A stretch of 64,000 nt of DNA from contig LGRX02027621.1 in the NCBI GenBank assembly GCA_001247695.2, positions 24,307 through 88,306 on the forward strand, read 5' to 3'. This document shows positions 1 through 10,108 of this stretch, in pieces. Positions within the stretch are counted from its first letter, which is position 1; each line of letters begins with the position of its first letter. Under the pieces are notes generated by a model. It was given only the letters and a program-made list of their open reading frames with translations. It did not search any database and was not told the origin of the DNA. The translations under genes and the position numbers were made by a program. Source of the DNA: Cymbomonas tetramitiformis. Lineage: Eukaryota > Chlorophyta > Pyramimonadophyceae > Pyramimonadales > Pyramimonadaceae.

Positions 1-152
1 GTCCGTGCGGTGATAACGATAAATGGACGCGAGCGCTGGACCATCTCATGTGCAAGGAGCATTCCGTGTACGCAACCATGGTCGACGCCTACCCGACGGA
101 CCTCGTGCAGCAAGCTGAGGCGACGACGATGCTGTGTTTTCTGCTGCAGTGA
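1..152 (+). CDS. 3' end of a gene entering from the left (partial)
   Basis: An open frame (codons from position 3) is already open at the window edge and ends at TGA 150-152, giving the last 49 residues of a protein. The segment has natural composition (acidic and hydrophobic residues mixed, ending in MLCFLLQ). The tail starts with PCG, and the regulator that leaves the right edge of the window also contains PCG close to the cut, so the two could be related C-terminal regions, but this is too short to assert. Function unknown. Confidence 0.45.
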   Translation, partial: PCGDNDKWTRALDHLMCKEHSVYATMVDAYPTDLVQQAEATTMLCFLLQ

Positions 153-397
153 CTTGGATTGTACGGCAACGTCTCTCACAGTAGAGCGAGCGCGAATAAA
201 AGCGTGCGGAATCGGATTTTATCCAACTATAAAAAATCGGTTAATCCGAGGAACGATTGTAAGGTTGCTGAGGTTAGAAGATGTGTGTATGCCAATGATC
301 CGGCAAGGATAGCGGTATGGAGGCACCGTAATGTGTGCAGTACTACCTGCTAAACGGTACAAACCGACCGATCATACTAAAATTAATAAAACTTGTA

Positions 398-2389
398 TTA
401 ATTGGCGTTCCGCCACGACCGATACCAGTCGGGTACCGTGGTACACAGCAAAGCACATACATTGCTTTCATTGGCGCCGATTGAGGCCCATGGTAAGTTA
501 TATCGCAGCAGGCTACGATCCACGTCACCCCATTTGAACGCCCTCACGAAGTTTAAACGCTCTTTGCGTTCTTCTGTCTTTGAATGCCATTTCATGTACC
601 AGCTGTGATAACTGGTAAATTTGGAATCGTACTTGAAATTCTTATAGTCCGATCCGTTAAGAGCGGCGGTAGGATAACGGGACGCGGGTCTCAAAAATGA
701 CATGAGTCGGTCAACGTCGGTATTTCGGGGGCCGGTACGATAGAAGCGCCGGTAATCGAAGCAAAGCACCAAAGCGTCCACCAGAGGACCCGTGGCCACG
801 CTCCATATTTTTGCGCGTAGGCGGTGCAGATCATCCATTCGGACAGCATCGGTGCATAATCGGCGGCCCGCGTCGCAACTGAACACGGAAAGACACTCCA
901 TTTGATGGTCTCGCCCGACCCGGAGCAAAAAGTCCTGTACGGACATGGCGTAAAAACGTTGCAGCTCCAAAGTGCCGAGACAATCCGAAACGCGTATGCG
1001 GCGCTTGCGGATTTGAGGTGTCGAAAATGCCACGCCTTCGCTTTGAGCTTGCGCTTCGTAATAGACGACAACGCTGCGATATAGGTGTTTGCAAGTCAGG
1101 CTTAAAAGTGCGAGGTCCGTGTCGTTCAACACTTCGTACAGGCAGCTGTGCAATATGGTATCGTTCGCGCACACGCGCTGTATAAAACGTGAGAAGGGTG
1201 CTGGCTTGCGGCCCCGCTCCATAAAGGACCGCTCGACGGGGGGCTCGCCGTCAGCGTATTGCCGCGGGTAAATCCTAAAGTCCTCGTCGGTCTCGATCGC
1301 CAACTGATGCGGCTCCATGGCCATCTTGTTGGCGTGCAGGTCGCTCGATACCTGAAGGCTATTTTTGGTGTTCCCCGTATTCATTTCGCGAGCTTGTTTT
1401 ATTTTCACCTGCTCCAGTTCGTGGTCTTTGTTCAGGTGCCGCTGCTCGTCGTCGAATTGTCGCTTCTGTGACGCAAGTCCGTGCGCTTTAGCTTCAGCCC
1501 CGGAAGCGCGTTTGCGCTTCAACTCCGGATCTTCCTGGCGCAACACCCGCTCGTCGTCGGCTGCAGGCCGGCACTCGCGTGCGAGACCTACCGTACGCGT
1601 ACCACCAAGCGTGTCGTTGCGCTCGAGCACCTCTTTGGCCTGCGTCACGGCGCCTTCGCCGTGTAGCTTGTGGACGAGCGCGACCTCCGCATGCGACATT
1701 CGCGCGATATCGGCGTGCGCGTGCGGGCGGAACTCGGCACCTCGGTAAATCACTTTGGGCACGACCGCGCGCACCTCGCCCCGCGACGGACCCCCCCCCG
1801 CGTATACCACGGGCTCGTTTGCGGCCGCGTCGCTGCTGCCGTGTTCGGTTGGTTCAGGCTCCCGTTCAAGCGTGCACGAATTGGAGAATATGCCCGGGCG
1901 TACTGTGGCGCCGTCAGCGTCCTGCGAGGCTGCGGTGACATTGGCCTCGGCCGCGCCGGTGATTTTGGTGTTGCGCGTCTGTCTCGCGCATCTCGCAATT
2001 TTGAAGGTTAACACGGGATTGCGCTCGACGCATCCGTTCGCGGCCCACTTGTATACGTCTCCGGCGGCGTCGTGCGCGGTTTCGTACATGCACAGGTATT
2101 GGGCCAGTTCTGGATTGACGTACACGATACCCGTGGACTTGTCGTGGTCGCAGTGCGCCCTCCAGTCGGTCGTAAAGTAGGTTGACAAATACGTACCGAG
2201 CTTGTTGGGTTTGTCTTTGGTGTACGCGCACAAGAGGGGGTTGTTCGCGGCGAGGCGGTGTTTGGCGCGGGTGTCCTTGAGGTGTCGCAGATCGTCGAGT
2301 AGCCGCGTGCCTTCGATGACGTACGCGTATACGGCACTCTTGATACAAGGCAAGTCGCGCGTGCGCAGGGGGAGCTTGGATTCGATCAT
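398..2389 (-). CDS. KilA-N-family middle region fused to an F-box-like C-terminal half
   Basis: 663-residue protein starting at ATG 2389. Residues about 225-330 match the region after the KilA-N domain of the regulator at 59969-61969: both have HAEVA followed by a TLAKEVLER-like motif (TQAKEVLERND here), then a (R/E)CRP.ADDE..(L/V)RQ block and a charged coiled-coil. The C-terminal half carries an F-box-like motif (LYEVLNDTDLALLSLTCKHL, about residue 430), as in the other F-box genes of this window. F-box proteins normally bind SKP1 and recruit substrates to Cullin ubiquitin ligases; the KilA-N tail region suggests a DNA-linked or oligomerising part. The fusion of these two modules looks chimeric. 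The N-terminal 140 residues are unrecognised. Confidence 0.75.
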   Translation of the reverse strand: MIESKLPLRTRDLPCIKSAVYAYVIEGTRLLDDLRHLKDTRAKHRLAANNPLLCAYTKDKPNKLGTYLSTYFTTDWRAHCDHDKSTGIVYVNPELAQYLCMYETAHDAAGDVYKWAANGCVERNPVLTFKIARCARQTRNTKITGAAEANVTAASQDADGATVRPGIFSNSCTLEREPEPTEHGSSDAAANEPVVYAGGGPSRGEVRAVVPKVIYRGAEFRPHAHADIARMSHAEVALVHKLHGEGAVTQAKEVLERNDTLGGTRTVGLARECRPAADDERVLRQEDPELKRKRASGAEAKAHGLASQKRQFDDEQRHLNKDHELEQVKIKQAREMNTGNTKNSLQVSSDLHANKMAMEPHQLAIETDEDFRIYPRQYADGEPPVERSFMERGRKPAPFSRFIQRVCANDTILHSCLYEVLNDTDLALLSLTCKHLYRSVVVYYEAQAQSEGVAFSTPQIRKRRIRVSDCLGTLELQRFYAMSVQDFLLRVGRDHQMECLSVFSCDAGRRLCTDAVRMDDLHRLRAKIWSVATGPLVDALVLCFDYRRFYRTGPRNTDVDRLMSFLRPASRYPTAALNGSDYKNFKYDSKFTSYHSWYMKWHSKTEERKERLNFVRAFKWGDVDRSLLRYNLPWASIGANESNVCALLCTTVPDWYRSWRNAN

Positions 2390-2423
2390 GCCCGCCGTTT
2401 ATCGTACGTTAAAGTAGAGTGCG

Positions 2424-2639
2424 GTGCCTATTTTGTTGGATGGCGACGTTTTGGCAAACGCGTGCGTGCACACGATCAGCGTTTCATTTGCTTTCTTGCG
2501 TGTCGTTACCTCCGACGCGCTTTTCGTATTTCAAGATCCCTACGCGCACGAGCTGTACGTACCGAGTTGTCAGCACGAGTTACATTTGACCGATTTCAGC
2601 CTACCGCGATCCCTGTCACAAAACGCTCTGGAGTTTTAA
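2424..2639 (+). CDS. Doubtful short open frame, no ATG
   Basis: A 71-codon frame between two TATA-rich intergenic parts. The translation looks protein-like (hydrophobic N-terminal third), but it opens with GTG directly after a TAG stop and has no ATG. It may be an exon, a gene remnant or chance. Nothing is recognised. Confidence 0.2.
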   Translation: MPILLDGDVLANACVHTISVSFAFLRVVTSDALFVFQDPYAHELYVPSCQHELHLTDFSLPRSLSQNALEF

Positions 2640-2782
2640 GCTAGCGTCCCAGCCTCGTAATGGTCGCGACCCAGCTGGCGACAAGCTTTCCGGAGCTTGT
2701 CTTTCGGATAGCGGTAGATACTCTATCTTATTTCTCGATTTTGCTAGACATTATATTATCCCATACGCCGATATGCGTACAG

Positions 2783-2790
2783 TATAAATA
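2783..2790 (+). promoter_or_regulatory. TATA box upstream of 2801 gene
   Basis: Perfect TATAAATA 11 bases before the ATG at 2801. The same octamer or a close variant precedes many genes here (17554, 52912-52919 on minus, 54295-54302 on minus, 59929, 62840), so it is probably the main promoter element. Confidence 0.65.
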
Positions 2791-2800
2791 GGCGATTTGG

Positions 2801-4125
2801 ATGTTAGGCAAGGCAAGTTTGAAAACCACCAAACTGTCTGTGACCTGCATGCCGGTGGGACCTAATTCTGATACCGCCAAACATGTGTTAAAATTGGGAT
2901 TGGATATTGGCGGATTGACCGTTGAAGACTTGCAAAATATCAGTCAGGTTGATAAAGCCAGCAACAGCATAGTAACCGCCTTTATACCTAGTTATATTGA
3001 TGCATATTTCAACTGCCATAGCAATGCCTTTAAATATTTGTGCCGTAACGTAGAACCCGACACTGCGCGCAACACGACCGTAGAAGTCGAACGATTGCTT
3101 TGGCGTAAACAAAGCTATTACAAGTACTCGAGCGAATGCTCTGCTGACGTGCGTTCGTGCTACATACGCACCGATCTTATCAATAAAGACATGTGTGTGG
3201 ACGTAAGCAAATTAATACATCATAAACGTACGCTAGAAAAAAAAAAGTAAAATACTTTATAATCGACAAGCTGGTGTTTACCAAATCTGAATATTATGAT
3301 CCTAGAGAAATACCTTACGCATGTGGAGAACCGTGGTCCTGCCGTGTTTATTTGGTCAAAAAAGAGGACAATACAATACACAAGGGAAATTACGTATCTT
3401 TGTTTCACCTGGTAGCAGTGAACGAGTCACGTTACGAAGAGATTCTAACAACTAGATTGGGTTTCGAACCGCTGTTTACAATGTCGGATGGTTGGTCGCC
3501 AGAGACGTATAATCGGGTAAAGCTTGACCAGAGCGTAACAAATATAGACACTTACTTTACTTCCTACTCGGACGCGGTGTCTTTAATTTCAAGAAAAGTC
3601 GAAAGATCGACATACAACGGCCGAGAAGTCGAAAAACAGATTAACAGGAAAAATAAATGTGAATATTCATTTGACACCACGCACGAATTTACAATCGCTG
3701 AATGTTATTTACAGGACAGCATTTTTAAAGTATTATGGAAAGAATATAATGATGCATTTACACGAGGTAAAATGTTTAAACAGTATCAACGGTATAAACA
3801 TGAAGATGTGGATGTGGAGTATGTCAAGCTACACAGCCTTATACTTGCAGGTAAAGACAGTTCACCATATAAACTAGATAACAGGCCAGGTAAAAACTGG
3901 TTTATCACCGTGCAAGCTCTCGATCAAGCATCTAAAAACAAAAAAAAGGTAGCTTATTTTGAAAAAGTACCCGAGCATAACCTTCTTATCTTCCCACTGA
4001 GGCTTTTGGTACGCGAGACAACAAACACCAATTCCGAATTTGAAAAATATTTACGTCTCTACTTTGGGGTGCAAATTGAAACAAATAAAATAGCAACAAG
4101 TATAAAAATGGAACAAACCGTTTAA
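2801..4125 (+). CDS. Unknown protein split by a shift at an A10 run
   Basis: The gene starts at ATG 2801 just after a TATA box and reads 149 codons to TAA immediately after a run of ten A (3237-3246). In the next frame the reading is open from that same A run to 4125 (at least 283 further residues, no ATG at its beginning). One additional A, or a -1 slip, joins the two frames into one protein of about 440 residues without any stop. Both halves share the same AT-rich codon use and lysine/tyrosine-rich style. No domain is recognised. Either the run is miscalled, the gene is broken, or slippage on the A run is used to express the long form. Confidence 0.65.
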
Positions 4126-4827
4126 TAGTTTGGTTTAATAGTTTGGTAAGATTATAGGTCGTTGCGATGCGCGTATTTATTAAACTTACGCGATTGCGCG
4201 TCGTTTGCTCAATTAAATACAGTTACGACTGAACAGGATGAGTAAAGTGCTGCGCGTTTACGGTACCGTGCTTCGTGCGTGCTGGCGATCGGCGACGGGC
4301 GCGGGTAAATGCGAATACTGTGAACCGGCGCCCGCGGCGTTGTGACGACGGTACCGCGCTATCGTCTCATACGCTGACGACGTCGCGGTGATGTGCTGGT
4401 GAACGATTTTTTTAAGGTTCCGTTAAACTGTGCTCGACACCGCGTCGCAGGAAACGCACGAACGGGAAAATACCCACCACGATCGTAATCGTACCGCAGT
4501 TGGCGTATTTTACCGGGTCGCACGGCGCGTAATCCCGACGTTGAAAAAGCGCTCAGCACGCTCAGTCGTTTGGATATAAATTTCAATTCCCGCTTCGGAT
4601 GTCGGGCATATTTTACTCACGCCAGCTGCCCATTTTAGGTATTTATACCTAAAACGTGAAATGCGCGCGTCGCCTATTGGCCACCGGTTTACTGCTGCAA
4701 CGCAGGGTTAGTAAAATCTGTGGGCACACGTGGACGGTCACAACGCCCTATAAAGTTGGCAAACTTCACAAAATCGCACCATTTCCCAAAACCGCTTTCC
4801 TGCAAGCACCCTTCCTTATCAAGTACC
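4126..4827. other. Intergenic region without a convincing gene
   Basis: Contains a direct repeat 'ATAGTTTGGT' just after the 4125 stop, a palindromic TATA-like element (GGTATTTATACC, about 4638-4649) and a second TATA box (TATAAAG, 4749-4755) that probably serves the gene at 4828. A basic 75-codon minus-strand frame (4359-4586) starts with TTG and is not supported. Confidence 0.4.
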
Positions 4828-5166
4828 ATGACTCTTGCCTGGCGCAAACGCCCTCCCCTCCCGCCCAGAGGCGCCATGAAGCGCGACGATAATGGCAGAA
4901 AGCATTCCTATTTGCTCTTCAGAACGTATAAGGCGCAGCACGACGTGCACGTCACCGCCATGAGAACGCTGCAGAAAATCAACAACCTGGTCGAGCAAGC
5001 GCGTACTTACCGCCACAACGGGCGGGAGTGGTACGACTTCGAGCGCTTCTGCGCCGAGGTTTCCTTCGTACCTGGCAACCGCGTCGAACAAACTCGGCGC
5101 ATGCGCAGGATGTGGCAACTGCTGTGCGGCGCCAGACCCATTGACGTGTACGCGACCGTGCCGTGA
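4828..5166 (+). CDS. Small basic protein, unknown function
   Basis: 112 residues from ATG 4828, placed 73 bases after a TATAAAG box. An internal ATG at 4876 is an alternative start. The middle (KINNLVEQARTYRHNGREWY then DFERF) loosely resembles the I..IIEPW......W.DF...Y pattern of the two small cysteine proteins at 50666 and 54604, so it may be a distant third member of that family; it lacks their NCGT motif. No known domain. Confidence 0.5.
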   Translation: MTLAWRKRPPLPPRGAMKRDDNGRKHSYLLFRTYKAQHDVHVTAMRTLQKINNLVEQARTYRHNGREWYDFERFCAEVSFVPGNRVEQTRRMRRMWQLLCGARPIDVYATVP

Positions 5167-5551
5167 TCTGGAAACTGGAACATCGTCGCATAATCGCGAC
5201 GCGTGCTAACGGTTCGCGGTTTCAAATCAGTTTTGCACCATACCGTGCACTATCTTGTGATACCGTCGTAGGCAAATACGAGACCTCCGTCAAACAGTGT
5301 AACCGGTTACGATGCCATTGTTGACATCCACTGGCAATAAAACGATCGAGCCCCGTACGCTAACTGCATGTTTTACGTCAGAGTGATAGCCTGCTACGAC
5401 CGATACGTTACATCAGTTTGTAATAAAGTTGCTATCTTGTTTGTACGTGTTGAGAATTGCGTCGCGGACGCGTAATAATAATATTATGAACGATGCGAGG
5501 AGTGGCGAAATCACTTTCACGGTACGTCCATTAGTCATCTAACATAAACTC

Positions 5552-6169
5552 TTAAACAAAGCTTAATTCAATCTGGTTGACCCTTTGAATGAAGCGCAAC
5601 AACGTACGAAAAAAATCGGACTCGAGGACTGTATCGCTCGAATACAGTTTTAAGTTCCTCTGCGCCTCGTCGGACCGCGCTCGACCAAACTTTATGTCGT
5701 GCATGCACCCTAAGCTGGTCCACATAGGGATTTCGTGTCCATCGAACCAACGACGTAGAATCTCTTGTCTTTTGTGCACGTCGGTGTATTTGGCTTGTGA
5801 GATACGTGTGATGACACCGGAGGTAGGTAGGAACAGAGTGGAATTTTGACTCTTAAACACATTCCAATGATAGGCGTTCAGTTCGCGCGTGGTGTTGTGG
5901 GTGTTGATGTCAATCAAAATTTTGGCCAGTACACGCACAACATCGGCGTCGTCGAAACAGTCGACCACTCGTCCCACATCGATAGCTCCGTCGTTGGTTG
6001 CACTGTTCACATCTATATGTGCGAGCGTTTCCCCTCGGTGCATATTTTCAACGGCGTACGATAACAAACGTGCGACGTGTTTTAGTTTTTGGTGCGTGGT
6101 GGCGTGCACCTTTAGACATTCCGCGGCTAGCGTCACGTGCGTCGCGGTCAAGGATTCTGCGACCGCCAT
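5552..6169 (-). CDS. Unknown protein, 205 residues
   Basis: The frame is open from 6385 but the best start is ATG 6169 (MAVAESL...), because the upstream extension is arginine/threonine-rich and looks untranslated. The protein is mostly helical in appearance with regular hydrophobic spacing and no cysteine clusters or membrane segments. It is transcribed divergently from the F-box/ankyrin-like gene at 6510. No family recognised. Confidence 0.55.
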   Translation of the reverse strand: MAVAESLTATHVTLAAECLKVHATTHQKLKHVARLLSYAVENMHRGETLAHIDVNSATNDGAIDVGRVVDCFDDADVVRVLAKILIDINTHNTTRELNAYHWNVFKSQNSTLFLPTSGVITRISQAKYTDVHKRQEILRRWFDGHEIPMWTSLGCMHDIKFGRARSDEAQRNLKLYSSDTVLESDFFRTLLRFIQRVNQIELSFV

Positions 6170-6509
6170 CTGAAAACTTGTCTTGTCAATTAATCTAGCT
6201 TGTTCGTCGGCAAGGAGGCTATTCGAAGGCGTATCACGTGCGTGCGCGTGTTTACATAACCACGCGCGTGTCGTTGTGTTAGTGCGTGCAAGGGTGCACG
6301 ACAAATACGCGCATCGAGTCGCGAGGCGTTGGGCGGTCGTTTTTTTTTTGCATGGGCGCGCGTGCACCCCCACAAGCTTACGCACTTTTGAATCAGACTG
6401 CGCGTCACAAAGCGAAAAAAAACAACTTCAACGTTGGTGTGCGAACATTCGATGTATTTTTGCACCGCTGAACCGCCGCGTCGCGCTTTCGTTTCGCACA
6501 GTCAACACG

Positions 6510-7130
6510 ATGGAAACAATGCTCTGGGTTTTGCTTTTGGATAACAGTTTGGTGGTGGACTACTTGGATGAGACAGATTTGAGCTTGCTTAGGATGACCT
6601 GCAAGATTGCGCGACGCCGGTGTGCCATCCATGGAACCTTGCAATTGTCGAAATTTATACACACGACGAGCATGCTTAGATACGCCATGACCTTTACACA
6701 CGCGCGCGTGCCGTACCAGCTCCGGATTTTGACCGCGAGTCTCGATCGTGTGGATATTTTCAAATTGACGTTACCCGCAGGCCGCCCAAACGCGCTAACG
6801 CAACAGAGGATGTGCGGATTGACGGCTAAACACAACGGCGTTAAATGCCTTTCGTACCTGCGCGAAAATGGGTACGCGTGGGACACTTCGACCGCGGTGG
6901 GGGCCGCACGTTTTGGATCTCACGAGTGCTTGGACTACGCCTTAACTCACGGATGCCCCCGCGACGAAGAGGCGATCACGCGTACAGCAACGCAAGCGGA
7001 GCATCTGGACTGCCTTAAGTGCGCGTTAAAACACGGTTGCCAATTGTCAGAACAAATACGCGAGCAGCTGCGTATGTTTCAGGTGGATGAGGACAACCCG
7101 TGCGACGTGTACCTGCGTACTTTGTTTTGA
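6510..7130 (+). CDS. F-box-like protein with ankyrin-type repeats
   Basis: 206 residues from ATG 6510; the open frame extends upstream to 6183 but that part is arginine-rich and has no other plausible start. Residues 10-40 form an F-box-like helix pair (VVDYLDETDLSLLRMTCKIA). From about residue 100 there are repeats of the type seen in giant-virus ankyrin proteins: GVKCLSYLRENGYAWD, SHECLDYALTHGCPRD, HLDCLKCALKHGC, each with (L/V/E)(C)L.(Y/C)(A/L)..(N/H)G. Likely role: substrate receptor that links host SKP1-type ubiquitin ligase to a target bound by the repeats. Family knowledge only; no partner is visible here. Confidence 0.7.
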   Translation: METMLWVLLLDNSLVVDYLDETDLSLLRMTCKIARRRCAIHGTLQLSKFIHTTSMLRYAMTFTHARVPYQLRILTASLDRVDIFKLTLPAGRPNALTQQRMCGLTAKHNGVKCLSYLRENGYAWDTSTAVGAARFGSHECLDYALTHGCPRDEEAITRTATQAEHLDCLKCALKHGCQLSEQIREQLRMFQVDEDNPCDVYLRTLF

Positions 7131-7563
7131 AATCGGTACCTCACTGCGTCGCGCAACCGTGTGGCGTTTCCGGCACGACGTGCAGCTCGAAGGAAACCAC
7201 GCGTTGTCGGCTTTGTTTCACGAATTTCGTCGTCGCTACATGCTCGACCAGCTCAGCACGCCCGTCCCACGCATCGCGTAGTGTTCGCCGGTTGTTCTCT
7301 GCCATGCAACGTGTCAACATTCGTCGCTGACCGAATTTGGCTACAGTCTTTTCCATCGCGCGTCGCGAAGCGAGTAAAAGAGAACGGCGCCGTCTGTATC
7401 GTGGACTCTTTGCAACGAAACGCCAGAAGTTCGATCGCCGTTCGCCATACATACGCGACTATCGTTCGTGATTCGCGATCGTATCGCAGAGAGGGACCTT
7501 TATAATCGAACGATTCGCGCGACACGGCGGCATCGCGTCGACATCGAAGCAATTTGCAAAGTG

Positions 7564-7570
7564 TATAAAC
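7564..7570 (+). promoter_or_regulatory. TATA box upstream of 7619 gene
   Basis: TATAAAC about 49 bases before the ATG at 7619. Distance agrees with other TATA-ATG spacings in the window. Confidence 0.45.
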
Positions 7571-7618
7571 TTAGAGAACCCAGAACACAACTTCATTCCG
7601 GGTCAACCTTCCAGTAAT

Positions 7619-8404
7619 ATGTTTAGCTCAACACAAGTTACCTACGCGAGCGTACCTATGGAAGTTTGGAACGATCGCATACTTTGTAACAACAACGCCT
7701 ACCAAATTTGCATGCTCAGCTTCACGTGCAAGCACTTTTATGTCAAATTTTTCAAGAGCTCGGAAGGAGTTCCCTTGCAAGACGCAAGGTTATCATCTCC
7801 TCGCAGATTGCGACAGCTCCTCGAGACGAACTGGGGATGCGATACCGAGAACCCTTGCGAAGGTATGCCGACAAAGATTCTCGAAGAGTGCATGAGCTTT
7901 GTGGACGAGCATTATCGTAAGGTCGTGTGCAAATGTGCCACGAGTTCGACGGCCAGTGAGCGACCACGTTTGGTGCTTTCGTTGACCAAAGTGCGCGCGA
8001 ACGTGCTTCGCGTCATCTGCGCTTTTTTGAGATTCTCTCCCTGTATGCCGCAATTGGAACACGGCGACGCGAAGCGGGCCTTCTTGAACGTGGCGCATCT
8101 GGTGTTTAAAAACAGCGCTTCCTCGAGATCGGATATCATGAAATTGCAACGCCAGAACCGAAAGAACGCTTGCGAGACCTGTTACGTTCAGCGTACTGTC
8201 TGTTTCGATTGCCGCGCTCGCGGTCGTTCGCAAACCGAGTCACTGTCTCACGATAACTTGGTGAAGCTTCAAGCTAACCTGGTCGCTGGAAACGTGCTCG
8301 TAAACAAAAAACTCGACGATCTGTTTGGCAAAGCATGGTTGACCGAATTTGTTATCACGCCTCAGGATTTCGACTTGAAACTGCACGGTATGAACAGGAA
8401 GTAA
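7619..8404 (+). CDS. F-box-like protein with CxxC pairs
   Basis: 261 residues from ATG 7619. The N-terminus has the F-box-like pattern (VPMEVWNDRI, then YQICMLSFTCKHFYVKFF). Two CxxC pairs (CETC and CFDC, about residues 182-194) could bind a zinc ion. The region between is unrecognised. Probably an adaptor to SKP1-type ubiquitin ligase, as for the other F-box-like proteins in this accessory arm. Follows its own TATA box and is not in an operon. Confidence 0.65.
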   Translation: MFSSTQVTYASVPMEVWNDRILCNNNAYQICMLSFTCKHFYVKFFKSSEGVPLQDARLSSPRRLRQLLETNWGCDTENPCEGMPTKILEECMSFVDEHYRKVVCKCATSSTASERPRLVLSLTKVRANVLRVICAFLRFSPCMPQLEHGDAKRAFLNVAHLVFKNSASSRSDIMKLQRQNRKNACETCYVQRTVCFDCRARGRSQTESLSHDNLVKLQANLVAGNVLVNKKLDDLFGKAWLTEFVITPQDFDLKLHGMNRK

Positions 8405-9070
8405 TCCACAACACGGCTCAAAGATGAGCGCATTCTTGAGCTACAATTCGAGTAATATTATATATATTGCAAATGAAAAGTGGGACATCGCGAGTATGCT
8501 GTGAATTTGTGCACGTATTTGCAACGCAACTCGTACTTACGTGTGGGTGATATCCCCTGGCTCATGTTTATTTAGAGTTTTTTAGGAATGGATACGCGCA
8601 TACTAGTAGATACACTAGGCTTTTCTCCAGTTTTAGAGGGCGAACCTCCTTGAAGTTATTAGGCTAAGCAAGCACGTCTAAACATCTTCGGTGTTACACG
8701 TGCTTATGTACAAGGACAATTAGCAATATTTCAACTACAACCCACTCTCAAATAACAATTTGAATACAGAATATGCCAAGTCCATTGCTATCCGCTATGG
8801 CGCATAGCAACACATTTACTGTCAGGTGGAGTGTAGGATCATCCTAGTGAACTATTTTCTTAATTTTAACAGAAGAAAGCAACTGGCTATTGCCTATAAA
8901 ATTTCTCATAGTCGAAACTAACTCCATTTTCAGCTCCTGCGGGCCAAAATATTTGTTGATGCCGTCCTTTACCCTAGTATCTGGTGGTGAAAATGCAACA
9001 ACAACCACATTTAAAACCTATTTACCAAATTTAATACCCAAATGTGTAACTCGTGCGGTTTTTTTAAAAA
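8405..9070. other. Intergenic region with decayed gene copy
   Basis: No intact gene. 8618-8975 is a diverged copy of 12808-13166 (see repeat entries), and its right part corresponds to the C-terminal coding end of the gene at 13035-13622 but lacks the rest of that gene. The short plus-strand frame running to 9387 is a shadow of the 9071-9577 gene. Confidence 0.55.
8618..8975. repeat. Diverged duplication, copy 1 (with gene remnant)
   Basis: About 358 bases resembling 12808-13166 at roughly 85-90% identity by eye, including the shared block around 'TATCCGCTATGGCGCATAGC'. In copy 2 the right end encodes the C-terminus of the 13035-13622 gene; in copy 1 that coding end is degenerate and the gene body is missing. 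Together with the perfect repeat at 9663-9942 it brackets a segmental duplication. Confidence 0.75.
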
Positions 9071-9577
9071 CTAATCGATGCCTAGGTTTTGCAAGTCTGC
9101 AGCGAGGTCAAGACCCCAATCCTTTTCCAGCCGTTCGTAAATATTGCGGCGGTGCTGATCTTCAACCGCGAAGAACGGAGTGGCCGCACGTTCAACCCAT
9201 CCTGCCAGTGCGCTGTCTGTGCAGCCGCTGGAATAGAAGTATTGACATAAGGCGTCGAGGTTGTAACAAGCGACGCTTAGCATTGTGCTTTGGGGACAGA
9301 CGCTGTTGCACAGTTTCAGTACGTTCGCAAACACTTCACCGTGGAAAATTCCCTTTAACGTTGGAAGATCCGGGGACTCGCATTTGACGGTAAGTCGGTT
9401 TTGATCCGGTAGTCTACCTAGGGGACAAGTCCAAGGTTCTAATTTGGACGTGAAGCCAACCACGCGGTACCTGCGCTCACAAAACATGCCTGAAAGAATA
9501 GCCAACGCCAAACTTCTACACACCTCTTGGACCTGGGCAGGTGTTGCCACAAATTCTAGTTGAAATTCGTAGTGCAT
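9071..9577 (-). CDS. Unknown protein, 168 residues
   Basis: Starts at ATG 9577, ends at 9071. It sits between the same two repeat blocks that flank the 13035-13622 gene, and shows one short similarity to it (LKGIFHGEVFANVL versus LKAMFDSEVFAEVL), so the two may be far-diverged duplicates or members of one family. Seven cysteines, no obvious zinc motif, no membrane segment. Function unknown. Confidence 0.55.
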   Translation of the reverse strand: MHYEFQLEFVATPAQVQEVCRSLALAILSGMFCERRYRVVGFTSKLEPWTCPLGRLPDQNRLTVKCESPDLPTLKGIFHGEVFANVLKLCNSVCPQSTMLSVACYNLDALCQYFYSSGCTDSALAGWVERAATPFFAVEDQHRRNIYERLEKDWGLDLAADLQNLGID

Positions 9578-9662
9578 GTTTCAAGAAAATAAAGAGTCGG
9601 CGAGTGATACTGTAAGACGATCGCTGTCCGTGATATATATGCCCGCTCACGGCCGCCAACGA

Positions 9663-9942
9663 TGCTCCGATTATTTATCGTGTCGTGTTTTGCTGCACCG
9701 GGTGCAGCATCTACGATAACCAACTGTAATTTAAATATTATAACACATCGGCTTGCTGCACCTAAAATTGCACACGTCGGATTATACGTCACTGTGCAGC
9801 AAATATGACTAATCGCAAATCAAAAGTCATAGTCGCGTCGATATTCGATCGTGGTACGATTGATGCGAATTGCACGATTTCAGATTTCGATTTTTCATCT
9901 CCGATCTCAGGTTTCGATTATATCATACATGTCAAACCAGTC
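9663..9942. repeat. 280-base perfect repeat, copy 1
   Basis: Apparently identical to 13729-14008 (offset 4066). It contains the nested palindrome GCTGCACCGGGTGCAGC and further GCTGCA motifs. The open frame read from it on the minus strand is the same in both copies and is best explained by the identity of the DNA, not by coding constraint. Confidence 0.9.
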
Positions 9943-9985
9943 ATACATGTCATACCTGTATAGGGTACAAAAAAAAGAAAAAAAA

Positions 9986-10040
9986 AACCACGCCCTTTGG
10001 GCGTATGAGTAAATTAATTTCCCCGGCCCTACTCTGGGCC
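9986..10040 (+). repeat. Dispersed double-hairpin element, copy 1
   Basis: Consensus: A-rich start, ACCACGCCC..GGGCGT hairpin, ATGAGTAAATTAATTTC, then a second hairpin GGCCC-tactct-GGGCC. Copies also at 14628-14688 (plus) and 57178-57243 (minus). The conserved spacer and A-run edge suggest a MITE-like or RNA-hairpin element. This copy ends about 70 bases before the F-box gene at 10109. Confidence 0.7.
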
Positions 10041-10108
10041 TAACCTATTCACAGCTTGGCGGCGTCAGCGTTGTTTAAGGCAAGCTTCTTCTTACAGGTT
10101 TAAAAAAA

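Noticed and set aside
9556..9792. Minus-strand frame shared by both copies of the 280-base repeat
   Set aside because: Same translation in both copies simply follows from identical DNA; the frame has no conserved start context and different ends.
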